Translations under genes and position numbers: made by a program
The notes under the pieces: generated by a model
The model's database searches: none
Seen by the model: the letters and a program-made list of their open reading frames with translations, nothing else
What the model was told of the DNA's origin: nothing
NCBI GenBank assembly: GCA_943846665.1
Contig: OX044358.1
Location: 1,550,001 to 1,614,000, forward strand
Direction: 5' to 3'
DNA from: Arcticimaribacter sp002477625
GTDB taxonomy: Bacteria > Bacteroidota > Bacteroidia > Flavobacteriales > Flavobacteriaceae
Length of the DNA stretch: 64,000 bases
Shown: positions 15,919 through 24,698 of the stretch, one piece after another
How the letters are laid out: the number at the start of each line of letters is the position of its first letter
How positions within the stretch are numbered: the first letter of the stretch is position 1

Positions 15919-18516
15919 TTATCCCTTCAAACGCCGCTTGATATCGTTGAGTTTCATCAAAGCTTCAACGGGTGTTAGGGTGTCAATATCCAAGTTTTTA
16001 ATTTCCTCACGCAGAGCTTCTAAGAGGGGGTCATCCAAGTTGATAAAGCTCAGTTGTAAGTCTTGAGTACTGTTTTTTAGGGCCTCTTTTCGGTCCTCTT
16101 CTTGGTGCGATTGTTCCAGGAATTTTAATTTGCGTTCCGCAGTAGCCAAAACCGTCTTGGGCATACCCGCCATTTTAGCTACATGGATTCCAAAGCTATG
16201 TGCACTTCCACCGGGAGCGAGTTTGCGTAAAAAGAGTACACTGTCTTTGAGCTCTTTTACTGAAACATTAAAGTTTTTGATGCGCTCAAAGGTCTGTGTC
16301 ATCTCATTCAATTCATGGTAGTGGGTTGCAAAAAGCGTTTTGGGTTGTGCCGGATGCTGATGCAAATATTCGGCAATTGCCCATGCAATCGATATGCCGT
16401 CATAAGTACTGGTACCCCTCCCAATTTCATCTAAAAGAACCAAACTGTTTTTGGTGATGTTATTTAAAATTGCAGCAGATTCGTTCATTTCAACCATAAA
16501 GGTCGATTCGCCCAAGGATATGTTATCACTTGCTCCGACCCGGGTAAATATCTTGTCTACAACACCCATAGAAACCTCTTGAGCGGGCACAAAACTTCCC
16601 ATTTGCGCAAGGATAACAATCAAGGCAGTTTGACGTAATAAAGCCGATTTCCCAGACATATTGGGACCGGTAATCATAATGATTTGCTGCTCTTCTCGAT
16701 TCAAAAATAGGTCATTGGCAATATAGGATTCGCCAACAGCCAATTGATTTTCAATAACCGGGTGACGTGCTGCTTTAATGACTAAATCGGTTCCTTCGAC
16801 CAGTTGCGGACAATTGTAGTGGAACTTTTGGGCTAAAAGCGTAAAGCCTACTAAACAATCCAAAGTAGCGATCTGAATGGCATTTTGTTTTAATACGCCC
16901 AACGAGTTCTGAATGTTTGTAAGAAGCTCCGCATAATACCTAAGCTCCAGGGTTTGAATCCGATTCTGTGCTCCAAGAATCTTGACTTCATAATCTTTTA
17001 GTTCTTCGGTAATATACCGCTCTGCATTGACTAAAGTTTGCTTCCGAATCCATTCTTCTGGCACCTTGTCTTTATGGGTGTTGCGCACTTCAATATAATA
17101 GCCAAAAACATTGTTGAAAGCGATTTTCAGGGAACTAATTCCGGTGCGTGCTGTTTCTTGTTCAACCATTCGATCCAGATGATCTTTCCCGGACTTTCGC
17201 AAATCCCGCAATTCATCCAATTCTTCCGAAAACCCATCGGCAATAAAGTCACCCTTGGTGGTGCTTACCGGTGCTTCTTCTCGTAAAGTAGATCGAAGGG
17301 TTTCGATTAGTTCATCACAATTATGCAGTCCTAAACCCAGACTCTGGAGCACCTTTTCAGAGGAATCCACTAGAGCTGCTTTCAATGGAATAAGCTCTAG
17401 GAGGGAGTTCTTCAATTGGATCAATTCTCTTGGAGCAACTTTTTGGGTTGCAATCTTAGACATCAAACGTTCAATGTCTCCTATGTTTTTGAGCCGTAAA
17501 ACAGCTTCTTCTTTTATTTCTTCTTGCTGGATGAAGGCATCGATTGCCTGATGACGTTCTTGTATTTTAGGGATCGACTTCAGCGGAAAACTCACCCAAT
17601 GTCTGAGCATACGCCCACCCATAGCGGTGGAAGTGAAATCGATAACGTCGATTAAAGAAACACCTTCTCGGGAGTTGGGATATAAAAGCTCTAGATTTCG
17701 GGCAGTAAAACGATCAATCCCGACGTAATCTTCGGAACTGATGGCCTGTACAGCATGAATGTGTTGTAGCTGTGTGTGCTGGGTTTCCAACAAATAGTGT
17801 AAAATCACACCCGCTGTTATAGTGCCTAACTCTAAGCCTTCTACACCAAAACCTTTCAACGATTTGGTTTGAAAATGTTGGGTCAAAAGCTCGGTACAGA
17901 ATTCAGTTTGAAAAACCCAATCTTCCATATAAAAAGCAGCATGCTGTGTGCCAAACTGCTCAGCAAAAAGACTTTTTTTGGGTTTAGAAACCAATACCTC
18001 ACTCGGGTTGAATTTTTGTAATAACTGATCTACGTGATCTACAGAACCCTCGCTGGTCATAAAATCTCCAGTAGAAATATCGAGGAAAGAAACGCCCCAA
18101 AGGCTTTTTCCAGGATGAACGGCAGCGAGGTAATTATTCTTTTTTTGTTCTAATACATCATCGTTCAAAGCGACTCCGGGGGTTACCAATTCAGTAACCC
18201 CTCGTTTGACGATGGTCTTCGTCATTTTAGGATCTTCAAGCTGATCGCAGATTGCAACCCTGCAACCGGCTTTCACTAATTTCGGTAAATAGGTGTTCAA
18301 CGAATGATGTGGAAAGCCAGCCAATTCCGTTTCGCTACTACTGCCTGCGCCGCGCTTGGTCTGGATAATCCCTAATATTTTTGCTGCTTTGATGGCGTCA
18401 GCGCCAAAGGTTTCATAAAAATCACCTACACGAAACAACAATAAGGCATCAGGATATTTTGCCTTGATTTGGTTGTACTGCTTCATTAAGGGTGTTTCTT
18501 TAGCTGATTTTGCCAA
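15919..18516 (-). CDS. mutS: DNA mismatch repair protein MutS
   Basis: Mismatch-recognition ATPase of 865 residues, full length for MutS1. The mismatch-binding F-x-E motif is in the N-terminal domain (VGDFYETFG, F about residue 31), the Walker A is GPNMSGKS (about 617-624), and the DEIGRGTSTYDG signature and FATHYHEL follow. The start codon is TTG at 18514-18516. The next in-frame ATG (MKQYNQIK) would cut off AKSAKETPL, which resembles the conserved flavobacterial N-terminus. No mutL is adjacent. Divergent from the SpoU methyltransferase. Confidence 0.97.
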   Translation of the reverse strand: MAKSAKETPLMKQYNQIKAKYPDALLLFRVGDFYETFGADAIKAAKILGIIQTKRGAGSSSETELAGFPHHSLNTYLPKLVKAGCRVAICDQLEDPKMTKTIVKRGVTELVTPGVALNDDVLEQKKNNYLAAVHPGKSLWGVSFLDISTGDFMTSEGSVDHVDQLLQKFNPSEVLVSKPKKSLFAEQFGTQHAAFYMEDWVFQTEFCTELLTQHFQTKSLKGFGVEGLELGTITAGVILHYLLETQHTQLQHIHAVQAISSEDYVGIDRFTARNLELLYPNSREGVSLIDVIDFTSTAMGGRMLRHWVSFPLKSIPKIQERHQAIDAFIQQEEIKEEAVLRLKNIGDIERLMSKIATQKVAPRELIQLKNSLLELIPLKAALVDSSEKVLQSLGLGLHNCDELIETLRSTLREEAPVSTTKGDFIADGFSEELDELRDLRKSGKDHLDRMVEQETARTGISSLKIAFNNVFGYYIEVRNTHKDKVPEEWIRKQTLVNAERYITEELKDYEVKILGAQNRIQTLELRYYAELLTNIQNSLGVLKQNAIQIATLDCLVGFTLLAQKFHYNCPQLVEGTDLVIKAARHPVIENQLAVGESYIANDLFLNREEQQIIMITGPNMSGKSALLRQTALIVILAQMGSFVPAQEVSMGVVDKIFTRVGASDNISLGESTFMVEMNESAAILNNITKNSLVLLDEIGRGTSTYDGISIAWAIAEYLHQHPAQPKTLFATHYHELNEMTQTFERIKNFNVSVKELKDSVLFLRKLAPGGSAHSFGIHVAKMAGMPKTVLATAERKLKFLEQSHQEEDRKEALKNSTQDLQLSFINLDDPLLEALREEIKNLDIDTLTPVEALMKLNDIKRRLKG

Positions 18517-18603
18517 GGGATGTTTTTCTTTTATGATTTATGCGAATGTAACCATTATTTAAATTTTATAAAACGCTAATGAATACTTCCTTATTTTTGA
18601 ACT

Positions 18604-19137
18604 GTGAAACATAGAAAATTAAAGAACATAGAACTCGGTCGGAAGACCGTAGAGGAGGCACAAGAGGCCACCAAAACGCCCTTGATTATCGTTTTGGACA
18701 ACATCAGGAGTTTAAATAATATTGGATCGGTCTTTAGGACTTCGGATGCTTTTTTACTTCAAAAAATTTATCTCTGCGGGATTACTGCCCAACCGCCCCA
18801 CAAAGACATTCAAAAGACGGCACTTGGAGCAACTGAATCTGTTGCATGGGAATATGTCGCAAACACAGTTGATCTGGTTATCCGACTCAAACAAGAAGGT
18901 CATGCAGTTTGGTCTATTGAACAAGCGGAACAGGCTGTTTTTTTAAATGACTTTCAACCCGAACCCAAGAGAACCCATGCCTTTGTTCTGGGCAATGAAA
19001 TCAAAGGCGTGGCTCAAGAAGTCATCGATGCATCGGATGGTGTTATTGAAATTCCCCAAGAAGGAGCAAAGCATTCCCTTAACATAGCTGTTACTGCTGG
19101 AGTAGTGGCTTGGGACTTTTTCCAGAAAACCCAATAG
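18604..19137 (+). CDS. TrmH/SpoU-family RNA methyltransferase
   Basis: SAM-dependent RNA 2'-O-methyltransferase of the SPOUT superfamily, 177 residues, with the three SpoU motifs: LDNIRSLNNIGSVFRTSDAF (about 31-50), FVLGNEIKGVAQEV (about 127-140) and IEIPQEGAKHSLNIAVTAGV (about 147-166). No N-terminal RNA-binding domain beyond about 25 residues, so target (tRNA or rRNA position) is not assignable. Start is GTG at 18604. Convergent with folK, with two bases between the stop codons. Confidence 0.9.
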   Translation: MKHRKLKNIELGRKTVEEAQEATKTPLIIVLDNIRSLNNIGSVFRTSDAFLLQKIYLCGITAQPPHKDIQKTALGATESVAWEYVANTVDLVIRLKQEGHAVWSIEQAEQAVFLNDFQPEPKRTHAFVLGNEIKGVAQEVIDASDGVIEIPQEGAKHSLNIAVTAGVVAWDFFQKTQ

Positions 19138-19139
19138 AT

Positions 19140-19634
19140 TTAAAATTTCAGCTGCTCGTTCCAAATACTCAAAACAGAATCGTCTTCACATATTTGCTGC
19201 AGTTCTTCTATGCTTTTCTGCAATTGTGGGTGCACAATTGACGCTGCGATATCTGCTAAAGGAGTCAAAACAAATTGCCGTAATTCCATTCTCGGGTGCG
19301 GTAGTTGCAAGTGTTTCTGTGAAATAACATCATTTTTGAACAGTAGAATATCTAAATCTATGGGTCGGGCTTGGTATCCTTCCCTTGGGTTGCGATCTCT
19401 ACCCAATTTGTTTTCGATGCTTAAAAGAGCTTCTAAAACTTCAAATGCAGTGTATTTTGTTTCAATCTTAATACAGGCGTTTAAGAATGCTTCACTTTCA
19501 AAACCCCAAGCCGGAGTTTCGTATACTTTAGAAACTGAAAGAATGGTCCCAATACGAGAGTCAATACAGTCAAAAGCTTCTTGGAGTAAAGCGAATCGGT
19601 TACCAATGTTGCTGCCCAACCCAATGTAAACCAT
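19140..19634 (-). CDS. folK: 2-amino-4-hydroxy-6-hydroxymethyldihydropteridine diphosphokinase
   Basis: HPPK of folate synthesis, which transfers pyrophosphate from ATP to 6-hydroxymethyl-dihydropterin. 164 residues from the ATG at 19632-19634 (MVYIGLGSNIGNR). A TTG six codons upstream is possible but unnecessary. Family signature visible as RPIDLDILLF (about 108-117) with the metal-binding aspartates, plus LPHPRMELRQFVLTPL. Adjacent to the M48 lipoprotein gene on the same strand; no folP or folB nearby. Confidence 0.95.
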   Translation of the reverse strand: MVYIGLGSNIGNRFALLQEAFDCIDSRIGTILSVSKVYETPAWGFESEAFLNACIKIETKYTAFEVLEALLSIENKLGRDRNPREGYQARPIDLDILLFKNDVISQKHLQLPHPRMELRQFVLTPLADIAASIVHPQLQKSIEELQQICEDDSVLSIWNEQLKF

Positions 19635-19692
19635 GGTTCTTTTTTGTATCAAAAAAAGACAAAAAAAAGCAGGGGTGCAACTCTTAAATCAC

Positions 19693-20508
19693 TTATTGAT
19701 TCAAGGAGGCTTTAATTTGTTGTGCTTGTGCTAGAGCCTGGGGCGCATTTTTCCGTAAATTCGAAATCCGAGTTTGAGGAGAGGGGTGGGTACTCAATAT
19801 CTGTGGAGTTTTAGCACCTGGAGTTTGTGCTTGCATACGTTCCCATAAAGAAGCCGCCTCTAAAGGATCATAGCCCGCTATAGCCATCAATTGCATGCCG
19901 ATGATATCTGCTTCGTTTTCATGAGCTCTGCTGAAGGGTAACATTCCTGCTACATTAGATCCGATTCCATAGGCTTTTAGAAAAAGATCCCTCTTTTTTT
20001 CGGGTTCGTTTTCTAGAAGTTTTGCTCCCAAGATACCCAGACCTTGTTGAATGGTCCCTGCGCTCATACGTTGTGCTCCATGATTTGCAAGGGCGTGCGC
20101 AACTTCATGTCCCATTATGGCAGCAATACCCGCTTCGGTCTTGGCAATATCCATAATTCCAGTATAGAATACTATTTTTCCACCCGGCATGCACCAAGCG
20201 TTGATCGCTTTATCCTCAACTAAATTATACTCCCAAGCATAATCGTCGAGATAGTTTGGGTTTTGTTTGTATTTAAAATAAGCTTCTGCAGCCTGTGTTA
20301 TTCGTTTACCAACATCTTGTATTTGATTAATTGCCGGAGTGTTTCGGATAACCTTATTGGTAGAAATAAATTCATCATAGGCTTTAAAAGCCTGCGGCAG
20401 CACAGTCTTATTTCCATAAATCTGTAAGGTTTTTTTACCGGTAAATTGATTGACTTTACATTGGGTTAAAAATAGAAAGATACCTAAAAGGAGTACTGTT
20501 TTTTTCAT
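19693..20508 (-). CDS. M48-family metallopeptidase lipoprotein
   Basis: Surface or periplasmic zinc endopeptidase of the M48B (Oma1/BepA/LoiP-like) type. Lipoprotein signal with C17 (FLTQC), zinc motif H134-E135-x-x-H138 (GHEVAHALANH), third ligand in the ENEAD segment, and the C-terminal LSTHPSPQTRI typical of this family. 271 residues; no TPR extension, unlike BepA, so closer to LoiP/YcaL. Likely outer-membrane protein quality control, by family. Divergent from sppA. Confidence 0.93.
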   Translation of the reverse strand: MKKTVLLLGIFLFLTQCKVNQFTGKKTLQIYGNKTVLPQAFKAYDEFISTNKVIRNTPAINQIQDVGKRITQAAEAYFKYKQNPNYLDDYAWEYNLVEDKAINAWCMPGGKIVFYTGIMDIAKTEAGIAAIMGHEVAHALANHGAQRMSAGTIQQGLGILGAKLLENEPEKKRDLFLKAYGIGSNVAGMLPFSRAHENEADIIGMQLMAIAGYDPLEAASLWERMQAQTPGAKTPQILSTHPSPQTRISNLRKNAPQALAQAQQIKASLNQ

Positions 20509-20616
20509 GGGTTATTGATTTGAAGATCATAAATATAAATCTTTTGCACTAAAAATGAAGTTGTTACTTTCAATTTAAAAACCCAAACACATCTTCTTAC
20601 ATCGATCAGTTTATCT

Positions 20617-20624
20617 TATATTTG
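20617..20624 (+). promoter_or_regulatory. -7 promoter element of sppA (TATATTTG)
   Basis: Exact TAnnTTTG match 16 bp before the sppA ATG. A TTC, one base off TTG, sits at 20594-20596 with a 20-bp spacer as a plausible -33 element. Confidence 0.5.
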
Positions 20625-20640
20625 TAAAAAATCAACTCCA

Positions 20641-22413
20641 ATGAACTTCTTACGTACTTTTTTAGCCTCAGTTTTAGGAACTCTTACCGCCCTTGTTTTA
20701 GGGGGTATTATCTTGTTTATGTTGATTGCCGGAATTGCTAGTGCTGTAAACTCAGAAGGCAGTTCTAGTGCATTGATTCAGGACAACAGCATTTTTTCTT
20801 TGAAATTAGACTTACCCATATTAGACAATGTTCCTGGAAGTCAAGAATTTCAAGTCAGCTTAGGCTTGGATGCTGAAAGTGTTCAACTGATTGACTTAGT
20901 AACTGCAATTGACTTGGCAAAAGCAAACGATAAAATTAAAGGGATTCACCTTCGTAGTGAGTACGTTCAAGCCGGATGGGCACAAACCAAAACCCTTCGC
21001 GATGCCTTAGTTACTTTTAAAGAAAGCGGAAAATTCATATCAGCTTATGGGGATTATTTTACTCAAAAAGGATACTATTTGGCTTCAGTTGCTGACTCTG
21101 TTTTTGTTAATCCAAATGGAGGAGTAGAGCTTAAAGGTTTGGCTTCAGAGATTTTGTATTTCAAAGATTTCGAAGATGAATACGGCTTTAAAATGGAAGT
21201 GATTCGTCACGGTAAATATAAGAGTGCAGTAGAACCCTATTTGTCCAATACCATGAGTGAAGCCAATCGGGAGCAAATCGGTTCTCTAATCGCCTCGCTT
21301 TGGGAAACGATCGGTTCTGAAATTGCCGAGGCTCGGAATATGTCTGTTGATGAGCTGGATGCGATAGCAACTGAACTCAAAGCAAACCTTGTTGAGAATG
21401 CAGTTAAAGTTGGTTTGGTAGATCAGATCAACTACAAAAGTGAATACATCGAATTGTTGAAAAATAAGGTGGGTATCTCTGAAGATGATAAACTTAAATT
21501 GGTCGACTATAATGATCTTTTGGCAGGAAATGCAGCTTACAAAAAAGGAGTTCGTGATAAAATAGCGGTTATTTATGCCCAAGGGCCTATTCTTTTCGGA
21601 GATGGAAGTGAAAGTCAAATCGGAGATCAAGTTTTTGTAGAAGCAATAGAAGAAGCTGTTAAAAGCAAACGTGTTAAAGCAATCGTCCTACGAGTCAATT
21701 CTCCGGGTGGGAGTGCCATGATTTCAGATATTTTATGGAACGCTTTAGAAGATGCTAAGAAAGAAAAGCCCTTGGTCGTTTCAATGGGGAATGTTGCAGC
21801 TTCAGGAGGATATTATATCGCCTGTAATGCCGATACCATATTTGCAGATCCAATGACTGTAACAGGCTCAATTGGAGTGTTTGCAACCATACCAAATATC
21901 AAAGGGTTTACAGACGATATTGGAATTAATGCCGAGCATGTAATGACGCATAAAAATGCAGTTGGTTACAGTCCCTTTGAACCAATATCTCCTGGCTTCC
22001 GTAAAAGTGCTTTGGAAGGAATAGAACATGTTTACGAGACTTTTAAGCAACGGGTTGCCGATGGGAGAAACTTATCTTTAGAAGAGGTTGAAGCCCTTGC
22101 TCAGGGAAGAGTTTGGACAGGTCTTCAAGCAAAAGAAAACGGTCTTGTTGATGCGTTAGGAGGCCTAGATGCGGCTATAGAAGCTGCCGCTGAACTTGCG
22201 GAAATAGAAGAGTACAACCTGACATCTTACCCTAAAATTGAAACAGATTTTGACGATATTTTTGCTCTGATGAGTCCTTTTGCTGCAATAGAAACTAAAA
22301 TTAAATCAGCTCTTCCAAGAGAATTCAGTGCCTTTATCGAGGCTTCTACTTCTGAGGAAAATCAAGCTTTACAAATTCAAGCCCGGATTCCTTTTTCACT
22401 TGATATTAAATAA
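20641..22413 (+). CDS. sppA: Signal peptide peptidase SppA, 67 kDa type
   Basis: Membrane-anchored serine protease that degrades cleaved signal peptides. An N-terminal membrane helix (about 8-35) is followed by two tandem S49 domains, as in E. coli SppA. The catalytic lysine is K194 (GKYKSAVEPY) in the first domain and the nucleophile S388 (NVAASGGYY) in the second, equivalent to K209/S409 of E. coli. 590 residues. The queuosine transporter starts 3 bp after the stop and rluF overlaps that, giving a three-gene unit. Confidence 0.96.
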   Translation: MNFLRTFLASVLGTLTALVLGGIILFMLIAGIASAVNSEGSSSALIQDNSIFSLKLDLPILDNVPGSQEFQVSLGLDAESVQLIDLVTAIDLAKANDKIKGIHLRSEYVQAGWAQTKTLRDALVTFKESGKFISAYGDYFTQKGYYLASVADSVFVNPNGGVELKGLASEILYFKDFEDEYGFKMEVIRHGKYKSAVEPYLSNTMSEANREQIGSLIASLWETIGSEIAEARNMSVDELDAIATELKANLVENAVKVGLVDQINYKSEYIELLKNKVGISEDDKLKLVDYNDLLAGNAAYKKGVRDKIAVIYAQGPILFGDGSESQIGDQVFVEAIEEAVKSKRVKAIVLRVNSPGGSAMISDILWNALEDAKKEKPLVVSMGNVAASGGYYIACNADTIFADPMTVTGSIGVFATIPNIKGFTDDIGINAEHVMTHKNAVGYSPFEPISPGFRKSALEGIEHVYETFKQRVADGRNLSLEEVEALAQGRVWTGLQAKENGLVDALGGLDAAIEAAAELAEIEEYNLTSYPKIETDFDDIFALMSPFAAIETKIKSALPREFSAFIEASTSEENQALQIQARIPFSLDIK

Positions 22414-22416
22414 CGT

Positions 22417-23142
22417 ATGAACCAAAAAGACAAGGCAATTGCGTATCAGATTTTCTTATATTTAGCTGCCCTTTTCATCACTTCTTTAGTGGTTTCTAAT
22501 TTAATTTTTCAAAAGTTCTTTTATTGGTACCCAGTAGACACAAGCGTCTTTGGAATTCCGTTGTTTGAATTATCAGTGGGTATTTTGCCCTATCCAATTA
22601 CTTTTTTAATCACAGATTTAATCTCAGAAATTTTTGGTCAAAAAAAAGCAAACCAAGTAGTTGTAGCCGGAATTTTCGCCTCGTTTTTTTCCATTGGAAT
22701 TTTATTGCTGGCAGATTTTGTACCCGCAATTCCTTCATCGCCAATAGGAGATGAAACCTTTTCACAAGTATTTTCTTTATCTCCCTTAGCGGTTCTTGCC
22801 TCTATGATTGCATATTTATGTGCCCAGTTTGTAGACATACGCATCTATCATTTTTGGAAAAAGAAAACCCAGGGAAAACAGCTGTGGTTGCGAAATAACT
22901 TTTCAACTTTTGCTTCTCAATTTTTAGATACGCTTACCGTTATTCTTTTACTTTGTATTTTTCAAGTGTTACCGTGGAATATGTTTGTTGGCCTAGTAAT
23001 TTCAGGCTTTATTTTTAAAGTTCTTATAGCGGCTATCGACACCCCTTTTCTCTACCTCTCTGTATATTTAATAAGAAGGCGTTTCAACCTAAAAGCTGGA
23101 GAAGAAATTCAATTAGAAAACGAATCAGAACGATATGAGTGA
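22417..23142 (+). CDS. Queuosine precursor transporter (YhhQ family)
   Basis: Integral membrane protein of 241 residues and about six helices, of the ECF-related YhhQ family that imports queuine/preQ1-type deazapurines. Family features are LPYPITFLITDLISEIFGQKKAN (about 56-78) with the acidic residues in the second helix, and the C-terminal DTPFLYLSVYLIRRR. Sits between sppA (3 bp upstream) and rluF (8-bp overlap downstream). Its co-transcription with another RNA-modification gene, rluF, is noted but no functional link is established. Confidence 0.9.
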   Translation: MNQKDKAIAYQIFLYLAALFITSLVVSNLIFQKFFYWYPVDTSVFGIPLFELSVGILPYPITFLITDLISEIFGQKKANQVVVAGIFASFFSIGILLLADFVPAIPSSPIGDETFSQVFSLSPLAVLASMIAYLCAQFVDIRIYHFWKKKTQGKQLWLRNNFSTFASQFLDTLTVILLLCIFQVLPWNMFVGLVISGFIFKVLIAAIDTPFLYLSVYLIRRRFNLKAGEEIQLENESERYE

Positions 23143-23860
23143 TCCCGTACGAATAAATAAATACCTCAGCGAAATCGGATATTGTTCGAGAAGAGCAGCC
23201 GACAAAATGATCGATCAAGGTCGAATTGCGGTTAATGGGGAAGTAATTGGTATGGGGGTAAAAGTTCTTCCTGAAGATGTAATTCATGTAGATGGCGAAC
23301 TTGTGCGTCCCGGAAATGAAGAAGCAATTTATATAGCATTCAATAAGCCCGTTGGAATCGTATGTACGACCGATACCGGAGTTGAAAAAGACAACATCAT
23401 CGACTATATTAATTTCCCCAGTCGGATTTTCCCAATTGGACGTTTAGACAAGCCGAGTGAGGGACTTATATTTTTGACCAACGACGGCGATATTGTCAAT
23501 AAAATTTTACGTGCAAGAAACCACCACGAAAAAGAATACGTGGTTACGGTCAATCGACCGATAACCGATGATTTTATTAAACAAATGGGTGCTGGAATTC
23601 CAATTCTAGATACGGTTACCCGACCCTGTGAAGTTAAGCAGACCCATAAAAAAGAGTTTAAAATAATTTTAACCCAAGGCTTGAATCGTCAGATTAGAAG
23701 AATGTGTGAGTATTTAGATTATCGGGTTGTGGCTTTAAAACGAACACGCATCATGAATGTGTCTTTAGACATACCCAAGGGCAAATGGCGGCATTTGACT
23801 GCAGAGGAAATGACGGAGATTAATCGCTTGGTGGAAACTTCATCCAAGACATTCGATTAG
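23135..23860 (+). CDS. rluF: 23S rRNA pseudouridine(2604) synthase
   Basis: Isomerises U2604 of 23S rRNA. N-terminal S4 RNA-binding domain (about 5-60, RINKYLSEIGYCSRRAADKM) and an RsuA/RluB-type catalytic domain with D105 in GRLDKPSEG. The C-terminal segment NRQIRRMCEYLDYRVVALKRTRIM is typical of RluF rather than RluB/E. 241 residues; starts inside the last codons of the preceding transporter gene. Confidence 0.92.
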   Translation: MSDPVRINKYLSEIGYCSRRAADKMIDQGRIAVNGEVIGMGVKVLPEDVIHVDGELVRPGNEEAIYIAFNKPVGIVCTTDTGVEKDNIIDYINFPSRIFPIGRLDKPSEGLIFLTNDGDIVNKILRARNHHEKEYVVTVNRPITDDFIKQMGAGIPILDTVTRPCEVKQTHKKEFKIILTQGLNRQIRRMCEYLDYRVVALKRTRIMNVSLDIPKGKWRHLTAEEMTEINRLVETSSKTFD

Positions 23861-24655
23861 TTAGTGTACACTCAAATTAACAACCAAACCTTCGTTTGAA
23901 CGTACATTGAAAACAGTGTCGTCTTCAAAGATGAGGTATTGTCCTTTTATTCCTTTTAGCACAGCTGTGTAGTTCTGCTCTTTTATTAGGTTCAAGCTTT
24001 TTACTTTTTCAGGGTAGCGATTTACAGGAAATTCAATTGCCAAAGGTTCTGTATTTTCGTGAAGCACATAGGGTTTCAGTTCCTTGGGAAGATGATCGAT
24101 TGCCTTGTTTCTTTCGGAAACCCAATCGATAGGTTCTGCTTCGTTTTGCAGCATTTTTCGCCAATTGGTTTTGTCAGAATAAATTTCTTTTAATGCAACT
24201 TCACCCACACCTGCCAAATATCGATTAGGTACTTCAAGGACAGCTAAAGCTTGGTGCGCACCCTGATCAATCCATCGGGTGGGGACTTGTGTTTTTCGAG
24301 TCACTCCGACCTTCAGATGACTAGAAAGTGCGAGATATACGATGTGTGGCTGCAGTTGTACTTTTTTCTCATAAACCAAATCGCGATCTTCGATGTCCAA
24401 GTGAGCGGTGCTCAGTTCGGGACGCATGATCCAATCGCCGGCGTTTGGACTTTCAAAAAAACACTTTTTGCAAAAACCTTGTCTGAAGATCGGCTCTGTT
24501 CGCGAACAATTTAGGCATTCGTAGCCAATCATTTCAAGTGTAATGGATTGGTCAATGAATTGGTGTAGGGCTACAAAATCGTCTTTCAGATTGAGGTAAT
24601 AGCCGACCGAAGGACCGAACGCCGTATTCATTTTTTTTAGAACGCCTGAAAACAT
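23861..24655 (-). CDS. DUF2797 domain-containing protein
   Basis: 264-residue protein of a family of unknown function. A zinc-ribbon-like set C47-x2-C50 and C62-x2-C65 (ECLNCS...FCKKC) follows an N-terminal strand region. The middle has YLALSSHLKVGVTRKTQVPTRWIDQGA, which resembles a GIY-YIG-type endonuclease fold (YL..S...KVGVT), and this is the only hint at activity. Its stop is immediately adjacent to the rluF stop (convergent). Divergent from the GH3 gene with 43 bp between. Confidence 0.82.
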   Translation of the reverse strand: MFSGVLKKMNTAFGPSVGYYLNLKDDFVALHQFIDQSITLEMIGYECLNCSRTEPIFRQGFCKKCFFESPNAGDWIMRPELSTAHLDIEDRDLVYEKKVQLQPHIVYLALSSHLKVGVTRKTQVPTRWIDQGAHQALAVLEVPNRYLAGVGEVALKEIYSDKTNWRKMLQNEAEPIDWVSERNKAIDHLPKELKPYVLHENTEPLAIEFPVNRYPEKVKSLNLIKEQNYTAVLKGIKGQYLIFEDDTVFNVRSNEGLVVNLSVH

Positions 24656-24698
24656 GTGATAGAATGATTTATATTTATAAAATAAAGATACTTATAAA

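Noticed and set aside
18592..18599. Perfect -7 element TATTTTTG in front of the SpoU methyltransferase
   Set aside because: It ends only 4 bp before the GTG start, so transcription would begin at or after the start codon. It would need a leaderless transcript, which the sequence alone does not support.
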